A model generated the notes under the pieces. That model ran no database searches. It was not told where the DNA came from and worked only from the letters and a program-made list of their open reading frames with translations. 64,000 bases of DNA, from the NCBI GenBank assembly GCA_046328125.1, contig JAXLXF010000011.1:62001-126000 (forward strand), in the 5' to 3' direction. The number at the start of each line of letters is the position of its first letter. Position 1 is the stretch's first letter. Of the stretch, positions 16,325 through 23,147 are shown piece after piece. This stretch comes from JADZEM01 sp046328125. Its GTDB lineage: Bacteria; Chloroflexota; UBA6077; JACCZL01. The translations under genes and the position numbers were made by a program.

Positions 16325-16543
16325 CTAGGCGGCCTCCGTGAGATGTTCTTCGCTTTCCTGGCTCACCGGCTGGACCGTGTACTCGCCCGACGACGGCCCG
16401 GCGATCTCGTGCTCCAGGCGGCCCTGCTCGGCCATCCAGCGCAGGAATCGCAGCGATTCGAGGCTCGGCTCGCGCGCCGTGTCGCAGAACATCTGTAAGT
16501 CGCCGTCGTACTGTCTGCCTGCCTTCGCCTGCTTCGCGTTCAT
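16325..16543 (-). CDS. Small hypothetical protein
   Basis: 72 residues from ATG 16543, preceded by GGGAGAG at good spacing; the longer GTG start would overlap that site. The sequence is acidic with a helical core (DLQMFCDTAREPSLESLRFL, then RWMAEQGRLEHEIAG). There is no signal peptide, membrane segment or known motif. The good ribosome site and a codon pattern like the neighbours make it a likely real gene. I do not recognise the family. Confidence 0.6.
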   Translation of the reverse strand: MNAKQAKAGRQYDGDLQMFCDTAREPSLESLRFLRWMAEQGRLEHEIAGPSSGEYTVQPVSQESEEHLTEAA

Positions 16544-16816
16544 CGGAGTCTCTCCCACGTCCGTGTGTTTCAGGTGCCCTCTCGCATCCTGGTCGGAGCC
16601 ACGTGACCGGTCGTCGCCGTCTCAGTCGGTCAGCGGGTCCGTACGTCCATCATCCACCATCTGGTGTGCGAGATCCGTCGAGCCGGGCACATCCGGATCG
16701 TCGCGTCGGTAACTTCCCAATGCAGTCTGTGGGCCACGGACCCGGCACGTCTTGGGCGCCGGCAGCGTTACACCGAGCAGCGCGTGCCGCCCAGAGCGCA
16801 AAGTCGAGGTCCCGCC

Positions 16817-17869
16817 GTGTCCGACGAGCCCGAGAACGACCAGGATCCGCAACCGTCCTGCCTTCGCTTTCGCATCGCCTTCTTCCTCGTCGGGACGGTG
16901 ATCCTGGCGATGTGCATCATGGTGCCGTTTGCCGTCCGCAGCCTGGTGGACGACCTGTTCAGCTCGGTCGAGGGCGACGTCTTCACGATCGTCGGCACCC
17001 GCGCGGCCGGCGCCGAGCGCGAGCGGAACCAGCTCCACATCGGCATGGTCGATCTGGACGAGTCCCGTCTGAAAACGACCCTGCGCATCTCGGCCCATCG
17101 CAACTGCCTGCCGAGTACGTGCCCGTACGGCGCACGGCTGGTCCTGTTCTCAGTTGGCGAGAACGAGGCGGCGACGGCGGGGATGCCGCCGTCCGTCAAG
17201 ATCGACCTGCCATCCGGCCAGGACGTGGTCAGCCAGACGCTCGACCTGCCGATCCACGGCCACCCGACGCTCTACCCGTTCGACGTCTACGAGCTGCGGT
17301 TGGGTATCGGCGTGGCCATGCTAGGACCGGACGGCATGGTGCGGCCGGTGACCCGTCAGGAGGCCCAGGGGCAGCTGGCGGTAACCGTCCAGGACGCGCT
17401 GGCGCGCGAGGACATGGCCGCGCCCGTCCACCTGGCGCCAGAGTCGGTCCAGGATTCGGACGATCCGTACGAGCTGCAGTCCCTGACCGTCCTGCGCTTT
17501 ACGCGCCCCTTGCACGAGCGCGTCCTGGCGATCTTGCTCGTGACGCTGGTGGCCGCGGCGGCGGCCTACGCCGTCTTCATGCGCCCGCTCCACGACCTCG
17601 TCATCAACAGCGGCGGCCTGGTGCTCGGCGTGTGGGGCATTCGGTCGCTGCTGACGCCGGGCACGGCGTCGCGCACGCTGGTCGATCTGGCGCTTTCGCT
17701 GGTGATCCTCTTCTTGCTCGGCGCGATCACGTTCCGAGCGCTCCAGTTCCTGTATCACCGTGGCGAGTTTCGACCGAAGCCGAAGGCCCAGCCGTCGCTG
17801 GCGGCGGTGCCGGCGTCGGAAGCTGAGTCCGACGCTGCGCCGGCTCGTTCGAGTCAGAAGAGTGCCTGA
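16817..17869 (+). CDS. Four-helix membrane protein, DUF4436-like topology
   Basis: 350 residues if started at GTG 16817 (the frame is open further upstream but that part is unlike protein). One membrane helix near the N-terminus (FRIAFFLVGTVILAMCIMV), a long extracytoplasmic beta-rich region of about 200 residues, then three helices (RVLAILLVTLVAAAAAYAVF, LVINSGGLVLGVWGIRSLL, LALSLVILFLLGAITF) and a Pro/Lys-rich cytoplasmic tail. This arrangement and the loop text (TLYPFDVYELRLGI) resemble the DUF4436 family of unknown function. The SRPBCC gene follows 155 bp downstream on the same strand. Confidence 0.6.
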   Translation: MSDEPENDQDPQPSCLRFRIAFFLVGTVILAMCIMVPFAVRSLVDDLFSSVEGDVFTIVGTRAAGAERERNQLHIGMVDLDESRLKTTLRISAHRNCLPSTCPYGARLVLFSVGENEAATAGMPPSVKIDLPSGQDVVSQTLDLPIHGHPTLYPFDVYELRLGIGVAMLGPDGMVRPVTRQEAQGQLAVTVQDALAREDMAAPVHLAPESVQDSDDPYELQSLTVLRFTRPLHERVLAILLVTLVAAAAAYAVFMRPLHDLVINSGGLVLGVWGIRSLLTPGTASRTLVDLALSLVILFLLGAITFRALQFLYHRGEFRPKPKAQPSLAAVPASEAESDAAPARSSQKSA

Positions 17870-18024
17870 TCGGGCCATCATTGGCCGACGAGATGTTGCA
17901 TGGCGCGGCCATTGCAAGAGTACAGTTTGATTTGAGCTCGCGGACGAGTTTCGACGTGACAAGTGAAGAACCGACGGCACCGGCAGCGTCGCCACGACCG
18001 GTCGATTCAGGAGGCAAGGACGAC

Positions 18025-18501
18025 GTGGCTGACGTGTACGTCATGGCCGAAGGGCTCGTAGGAGCCCCGGCCGATCTGGTCTATCGATTGATCGCCGACC
18101 ACCGCGAGCATCACCCAAAATTTCTCCCCCCGAATTTCACCGACTTCGACGTGGAGCAGGGTGGCGTGGGCGCCGGCACCGTGACCACGTTCACCGTCTC
18201 GGCTGGCGGCCGGGTGCGCGGCTATCGGATGCGAGTGGACGAGCCGGAGCCGGGCCGTGTGATGACCGAGACTGACACGATGTCGAGCCTGGTCACGACC
18301 TGGACGGTGACGCCCGAAGGGGACAGGACGCGAGTGCGGATCGAGACGCGCTGGCAAGGATCGTCGGGTGTGCCCGGCTTCTTCGAGCGGCTGTTCGCGC
18401 CGCCGTCCGTCCGGCGGCTCTACCGCGACGAGCTGCGGCGGCTGGACCGGTACGCGCGCCAGCAGGCTGCCGAACGAACCCCGGTCGGCAGCGGGCGGTA
18501 G
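18025..18501 (+). CDS. SRPBCC-fold protein
   Basis: 158 residues from GTG 18025, chosen because a perfect AGGAGG lies 10 bp upstream. It shows the START/Bet v1-like (SRPBCC) pattern: an N-terminal strand-helix (EGLVGAPADLVYRLIADHRE), repeated antiparallel strands (TVTTFTVSAGGRVRGYRMRV, TWTVTPEGDRTRVRIETRW) and a long C-terminal helix (RLYRDELRRLDRYARQQ). These proteins bind hydrophobic ligands in a cavity; polyketide cyclase/dehydrase relatives have this length. The ligand is unknown. It converges on the Gfo/Idh operon across a palindromic repeat. Confidence 0.75.
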   Translation: MADVYVMAEGLVGAPADLVYRLIADHREHHPKFLPPNFTDFDVEQGGVGAGTVTTFTVSAGGRVRGYRMRVDEPEPGRVMTETDTMSSLVTTWTVTPEGDRTRVRIETRWQGSSGVPGFFERLFAPPSVRRLYRDELRRLDRYARQQAAERTPVGSGR

Positions 18502-18504
18502 CGG

Positions 18505-18610
18505 AGAAGCCCCACCCCCAACCCCTCCCCACCGCGGTGGAGAGGGGAGCAAATGACCGTTCTCCCCCTCTCCATCGCAATGGGGAGGGGGTCGGGGGGT
18601 GGGGCTTCTT
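18505..18610. repeat. GC-rich REP-like palindromic element (family B), copy 3; likely bidirectional terminator
   Basis: The outer arms begin AGAAGCCCCACCC and end with the complement GGGGTGGGGCTTCT; inner hairpins surround CCGCGG and TCGCAA loops. It fills the gap between converging genes ending at 18501 and 18615, where it can end transcription from both sides. Confidence 0.8.
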
Positions 18611-18614
18611 TAGC

Positions 18615-19754
18615 TCAGAACGTCGTCTCCAGCGAGACCGTGCGTCCCTCCTGTGCCGCTACTTTCGCCGCGTTCATGATCTCCAGGACGTGGCGGGCGT
18701 GGTCCGCGCCGACCAGCGGCTGCTCGCCAGAGGCCAGGCACTCTACGAGGTGCTCCACCAGGACGGCTCGTTGGAGCGTCGCGATGCGGTCCACCAGCCG
18801 GCTCCGGCCGATGGTGCGCGGCGTCACCCAGCCCGAGAGGCCCGCCGCCGCGTCGATCCTGTATAGCTCCAATGAGAGCTGGCCGGGCAGCGGCATGGTG
18901 TCCGGCCGGTTGACGACCAGGCTCCCCTCCAGGCCGTAGATCTCCATCTCGGGGGCGCGTGTCCCAACGACGTTGAACGTCGCGTCCACCGTCGCAAAGG
19001 TGGCGTCGCCGAAGTCGAGCAGCAGCACGTTGTTGTCCGCCTCGGTGACGGGGATCTCCAGACCGTCGAACGGGCCGCCGCGTGCCCGCCGCACTGGAAC
19101 AGTGATGCCGGACATCGCGGAGACGCGCTTCGCCGGCCCGAGCACGCCGGTGACCCGGGTCAGGCCGTAGGCGCCCATGTCCAGGAGTGGCCCGGAGCCG
19201 GCCTGGTAGAACCACGTCGGGTCGGCCGGCCAGGACATCGCCGCTGGCCCGGCGTGCGACGACTGCACCCGCGCGAAGGCGATCTTCCCCAACGCCCCAC
19301 TCCGGACCAGCCGCCGCGACTCGACCCACTCGTTCCTCAGCATGTCGGCCGGCGCGACCACCACCAGCAGTCCCTTACTGCGCGCCAGCTCGCAGATGTC
19401 GTTCGCCTCGCGCATCGTCTGGGCGAACGGCTTCTCCGAGACCAGATGCTTGCCGGCCTCAAGGATCTGCATGTTCGTTTCGTAGTGGGCGTCAATGGGG
19501 GTCAGGTTCAGGACCGCGTCGAGGTCGGCCTCGGCAAGCATCGTCGTCAGGTCGTCGTAGACGGCCGGGATGTCGAACTCCGCCGCCACGCCCTCGGCGC
19601 GCGAGCGGGTGCGGCTGGTGATCGCCGCTACCTCGACCTTGTCCGCGATCTGGCGCATGCCGGGCAGAAAACCGGGCTGCACGATGGCGATCATGCCGGC
19701 TCCGAGGACGCCCAGGCGAAGCTTGCGACCGGTCGTGCCGGGGATCTGGTTCAC
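18615..19754 (-). CDS. Gfo/Idh/MocA family NAD(P)-dependent dehydrogenase
   Basis: 379 residues from GTG 19754 with GAGGAG 6 bp upstream. The Rossmann domain starts RLGVLGAGMIA (nucleotide motif), and the family signature EKP is present in HLVSEKPFAQT. The C-terminal alpha/beta dimerisation half includes WFYQAGSGPLLDMGAYGL. The family oxidises or reduces sugar-like and cyclitol substrates or bile-pigment-like compounds. It is the last gene of a minus-strand operon after a luciferase-like monooxygenase (20 bp gap) and an alpha/beta hydrolase, a set that looks like a small catabolic pathway for an organic compound not identifiable here. Confidence 0.85.
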   Translation of the reverse strand: MNQIPGTTGRKLRLGVLGAGMIAIVQPGFLPGMRQIADKVEVAAITSRTRSRAEGVAAEFDIPAVYDDLTTMLAEADLDAVLNLTPIDAHYETNMQILEAGKHLVSEKPFAQTMREANDICELARSKGLLVVVAPADMLRNEWVESRRLVRSGALGKIAFARVQSSHAGPAAMSWPADPTWFYQAGSGPLLDMGAYGLTRVTGVLGPAKRVSAMSGITVPVRRARGGPFDGLEIPVTEADNNVLLLDFGDATFATVDATFNVVGTRAPEMEIYGLEGSLVVNRPDTMPLPGQLSLELYRIDAAAGLSGWVTPRTIGRSRLVDRIATLQRAVLVEHLVECLASGEQPLVGADHARHVLEIMNAAKVAAQEGRTVSLETTF

Positions 19755-19774
19755 GCTTCTCTCCTCACGTTCAG

Positions 19775-21034
19775 TTAGACGGCGGCTGTTGCCGGCTGGA
19801 TACGGGGCAGGGCCGGGCGGGCCGGCGCGGCGAACTGCTGGCTGACCGGCGCGTCGGCCTCGAAGGGGCTGTCCAGACCCAGCTCCTTGCCGATCTCGCG
19901 CATCGCCGGCAGCACCTCCTGGCCGAGCAGTCGGATGCAGGTCTTGGAATCCTCGTGGCTGACGTTGCCGTCATTGCCCCAGATCGCCATGATCCCGGGC
20001 CGGGTCGCCTCCAGGATCGTGCGCAGCTTCGGGACGACCGTCTTCGGCGTCCCGGCGATGATCTGCATGTTCTCGATCTGCTCCTCGAAGCTCTGGCGGC
20101 CTCGTGGGCTGGACGCCCGGCCCACCGCGAACTCGACGAAATCGCGGCGGCGCTCCGGCGAGAAGTAGCCCGACGGGCTGCTCCAGACCGGGTGGGCAAG
20201 GCCGGTGAACTCGCCCTGCATCCACATGAACTGGCGGGCGTTCTCCAGCGCCTTCTCTTCGGTCTCGGCGACGTGGATGCGCTGGAGGTAGCCGCGATGC
20301 TCCGGCCCCGGCGTGTACCCGACGCCCTCCGCGACCTTGTCATAGGTGGCCCAGATCCGCTTCGTCGCCTCGATGGAGGTGTTCAGCGCGATGTACGGAT
20401 AGCGGTGCTCGGCGGACCAGACGATCGTCTCGGTGCTCAGGACGCCGGGAATCCAGATCCTCGGGTGGGGCTGCTGGAGCGGCAGCGCCCACGGGTTGAC
20501 CACCCGGTGCTGATAGTGGGTGCCCTCCCAGCGGAACGGCCCCGGCTCGGTCCAGATCTTGACGATCAGGTCGTGCGCCTCCTCGAAGCGCTCGCGGTTG
20601 TAGGCCGGGTTGACGCCGGTCGCCAGCTGCTCCTGGCCGCCGCCCCGCACGAAGCCGGAGACGAGCCGGCCCTTCGAGATCATGTCGATCATCGCCAGCT
20701 CCTCGGCGAGCCGGACCGGGTTCTCGGCGAGCGGCAGCGGGTTGCCGAGCATCACGATCTTGACCTTCCTCGTCATGCCGGCCAGGATCGACGCGAAGAT
20801 GTTCGCCTTCGCCTGCATGCAGAACGGCGCGTTGTGGTGCTCGTTCAGCATGATCCCGTCGATGCCCATCTCCTCGCAGTAGAGGTACTCCTCCAGGCGC
20901 TCGTTGTAGAGGCGGCTGCCCTCGGCCGGGTCGAAGTGGCGGTTCGAGAACATCAGCGCGGTGTTGCCGAACGCCTTCCCTTCCTCGGCCGGGTAGGAGG
21001 ACATCGGCTGCTCGGTGAAGTACATCAGGTGCAT
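19775..21034 (-). CDS. Luciferase-like flavin-dependent monooxygenase
   Basis: 419 residues. TIM-barrel luciferase family: EEMGIDGIMLNEHHNAPFC near the N-terminus, RLAEELAMIDMISKGRLVSG in the middle, and a C-terminal helical part with GTPKTVVPKLRTILE. Members that share the NEHHN pattern use FMNH2 (or F420) and O2 to hydroxylate or cleave substrates. It is the middle gene of the hydrolase-monooxygenase-dehydrogenase operon. The C-terminal tail (residues 390-419) is Pro/Ala-rich and not part of the fold. It is clearly different from the copy at 5.7 kb, so the two probably act on different substrates. Confidence 0.88.
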   Translation of the reverse strand: MHLMYFTEQPMSSYPAEEGKAFGNTALMFSNRHFDPAEGSRLYNERLEEYLYCEEMGIDGIMLNEHHNAPFCMQAKANIFASILAGMTRKVKIVMLGNPLPLAENPVRLAEELAMIDMISKGRLVSGFVRGGGQEQLATGVNPAYNRERFEEAHDLIVKIWTEPGPFRWEGTHYQHRVVNPWALPLQQPHPRIWIPGVLSTETIVWSAEHRYPYIALNTSIEATKRIWATYDKVAEGVGYTPGPEHRGYLQRIHVAETEEKALENARQFMWMQGEFTGLAHPVWSSPSGYFSPERRRDFVEFAVGRASSPRGRQSFEEQIENMQIIAGTPKTVVPKLRTILEATRPGIMAIWGNDGNVSHEDSKTCIRLLGQEVLPAMREIGKELGLDSPFEADAPVSQQFAAPARPALPRIQPATAAV

Positions 21035-21089
21035 GGCTGACTCCTCATCCTCGCCCTGGAGGATCTCCCGGGCACGCGCTGGAAGCGCA

Positions 21090-21881
21090 TCACGAGTTGA
21101 CGAACCGCGCGACTGCCTCGGCCAGCTCGGCCGGGCGCTCCATCTCCACGCAGTGGCCGCACGCCTCGATCACCCGAAGGCGGGCATCCGAGAGCGCCGC
21201 GACGTACCGATCGCCGCAGCTCAGCGGCACGATCCGGTCGTTGGCGCCCCAGACCACCAGGGCCGGCGCCGTGATCCCGCCCAGCAGGTGCGGAAGCGTG
21301 GGGCTGTACAGGTACGGCTTCCAGGCGATCCGGAACGTCGTCTCGCGGTTCCGATCCCAGGTCTCCAACTGATCGGTGGTCGGCGCGGAGCCGTAGATCG
21401 CCTCGAACGCGGCAACGTCGTGGAAGCCGGCCTGCGCGTACTGAATGTAGTTGAGAAGTGACTGATCCAGGATGTCGCCATCGGTCGGCTTGATGCCCAT
21501 CGCGCCGACGAGGATCAGGCGCTTGAACGTGGCCGGGGCCAGCGACGCCATCTCCGCCGCGATCCAGCCGCCGAATCCGAGTCCGACCAGCGTCACCCGT
21601 TCGAGCCCGAGGTCGGCGAGCAGCCACTGGTAGATGGCCGCGACATCGCGGACGCTGCGCAGCCACTCCGGCCGGTCTGACTGGTCGTAGCCCGGGTGGG
21701 ACGGCGCTAGCACGTCGAAGCGCGCGGCCAGCTGCTGGTGGAACGGCAGCCAGCCCGGGTTCCCGATGTCGTGGCCGAGCACCAGGACCGGGTCGCCGGA
21801 GCCGCCCCGGCGCAGATGGAGCCGCTCGCCGGCCACCTCGACAAACTGGTCTGTGCCACCGGACACCGACGTCTCAGCCAT
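21090..21881 (-). CDS. Alpha/beta hydrolase-fold protein lacking the usual nucleophile
   Basis: 263 residues. The fold is clear: LVLGHDIGN (oxyanion loop), SHPGYDQSDRP, GANDRIVP (Asp215) and CGHCVEMERP (His243). The nucleophile elbow reads VGLGFGGW, so the position that should be Ser in GxSxG is Gly102. A classic Ser-His-Asp hydrolase mechanism is therefore not possible; such variants may be lyases, cofactor-free oxygenases or binding proteins. It is the first gene of an operon with a luciferase-like monooxygenase and a Gfo/Idh dehydrogenase, so it probably handles an intermediate of the same pathway. Start ATG 21881 has a GAGGC site. Confidence 0.8.
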   Translation of the reverse strand: MAETSVSGGTDQFVEVAGERLHLRRGGSGDPVLVLGHDIGNPGWLPFHQQLAARFDVLAPSHPGYDQSDRPEWLRSVRDVAAIYQWLLADLGLERVTLVGLGFGGWIAAEMASLAPATFKRLILVGAMGIKPTDGDILDQSLLNYIQYAQAGFHDVAAFEAIYGSAPTTDQLETWDRNRETTFRIAWKPYLYSPTLPHLLGGITAPALVVWGANDRIVPLSCGDRYVAALSDARLRVIEACGHCVEMERPAELAEAVARFVNS

Positions 21882-21981
21882 GCTGCCTCGCCATCCCGAG
21901 CACGCCGCCGTGCCCGTCGTCGTTGCGCGATGGGGCAGGATAGCCCAAGCCGGCCCGTCAGATTCAGGTCACCGATCGAGC

Positions 21982-22136
21982 CGGGTGTGCGTCAGATTTT
22001 TGGGGGCACGATGAATCGGGGGCGCGATGAATCGGGGGCACGATGAATCGCGCCCGTACCAGGGATACTGCCTTGTACGGGCGCGATTCATCGCGCCCCC
22101 AGGTCTGCATAGGCACAAAACTCTGATGCACACCCG
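21982..22136. mobile_element. MITE-like element with 21-bp terminal inverted repeats
   Basis: The terminal inverted repeats at 21982-22002 and 22116-22136 differ at two positions (ends CGGGTGTGC and GCACACCCG). Inside, a 16-bp unit (GGGGGCACGATGAATC and variants) is repeated three times. The third unit starts an inverted repeat of 26 bp with one mismatch around a 19-nt loop. It has no coding capacity. GATCG occurs on both flanks but a clear target duplication is not evident. The structure is that of a non-autonomous transposable element. Confidence 0.7.
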
Positions 22137-22157
22137 ATCGTGCCATTCGAGTGTCCA

Positions 22158-23147
22158 TCACGACGAGAGGCGCCCGGTCCTCGCAATCCCACTGTCGAGG
22201 ATCTCGGGGTTCTTCAGTCGGAGCGGCCGGCGCCCGCTGGTGAACAGCTCGAGATTCTCGATCAGCCCGGAGATCTGGTCGGCGGTGGCGCCGGCGACGT
22301 GGGAGGTCGCCATGACGTTGTCCAGCTTCAGGAGCGGGTTGTCCGAGGGTGTCGGATCTTGTTCGAAGACGTCCAGGCCGGCCGCGCGAATCCGCCGTGC
22401 TGCCAGCGCTTCGAAGAGCGCTCGTTCTTCGATCACCCGCCCGCGCGAGCAGTTGACCAGTACAGCGGTCGGCTTCATGAGCGCCAGCTCACGCGCCCCG
22501 ATTAGCCTGTCGGTCTCCTCGGTGAGCGGCACGCACGGCACCACCACGTCCGAGAGGCGCAGCAGATCGTCCAGCGGGAGCCAGCTCACGCCGCCGGGGA
22601 TGCTCGGCTCCTCGCGAGGGTGCCGGCCGTGCGCCACGATCTTCGCGCCGGCTGCCCACATCCGCCGGGCGGTGTGCGTCCCGATCTGCCCGAGCCCGAT
22701 GATCCCGACCGTCTTGCCCTCGATGCCGATCGCGCCGTGGGCGGGCGGGTTGCGGTTCACGATCCCCTGGCGCATCTGTAGCAGCTTCTCGAAGGTGCCG
22801 CGCAGGCAGAGCTGAGCCAGCAGCACGATGTGGTCCGCGACGGAGGCGGCGTTGAAGCCGTCGTTGGTGGAGAGCAGGATGCCGTGCTCGGACAGCGCGG
22901 GCAGGTCCACCGAATCCATCCCCGTGCCGGACTTGTGGATGTACTGGACGTCTGGCAACGCCTCGACCGTCGCTCGGTCGATCTGGACGCCGTGCATGCG
23001 CCGTATCCCGACGACTTGCGCGCCGCGTGCCTGCTCCGCGAACTGGGCGCTGGTCCTGGCGCTGGACCCGAAAAGGCGAAGCTCGTGGCCGGGGAACCGC
23101 TCCGCGAGCGATGCGTCGACACGGTCGTCGAAGAGCGCGATCAGCAT
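22158..23147 (-). CDS. D-isomer-specific 2-hydroxyacid dehydrogenase
   Basis: 329 residues. NAD-binding motif TVGIIGLGQIGTHTARRM in the middle, the catalytic Arg in VNCSRGRVIEE, a downstream Glu and the catalytic His in MATSHVAGATADQ. These are the hallmarks of the SerA/glyoxylate reductase family, which interconverts 2-oxo and D-2-hydroxy acids. It lacks the ACT domain of full SerA, so it is more likely a glyoxylate/hydroxypyruvate-type or catabolic dehydrogenase. Its ATG lies within the last codons of the upstream kinase gene (7-bp overlap), so it is translated from the kinase operon. The functional reason for this coupling is not clear. Confidence 0.85.
   Translation of the reverse strand: MLIALFDDRVDASLAERFPGHELRLFGSSARTSAQFAEQARGAQVVGIRRMHGVQIDRATVEALPDVQYIHKSGTGMDSVDLPALSEHGILLSTNDGFNAASVADHIVLLAQLCLRGTFEKLLQMRQGIVNRNPPAHGAIGIEGKTVGIIGLGQIGTHTARRMWAAGAKIVAHGRHPREEPSIPGGVSWLPLDDLLRLSDVVVPCVPLTEETDRLIGARELALMKPTAVLVNCSRGRVIEERALFEALAARRIRAAGLDVFEQDPTPSDNPLLKLDNVMATSHVAGATADQISGLIENLELFTSGRRPLRLKNPEILDSGIARTGRLSS

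Noticed and set aside
22027..22815. Plus-strand frame of 262 residues starting in the MITE-like element
   Set aside because: Antisense to the hydroxyacid dehydrogenase, which has complete catalytic motifs.
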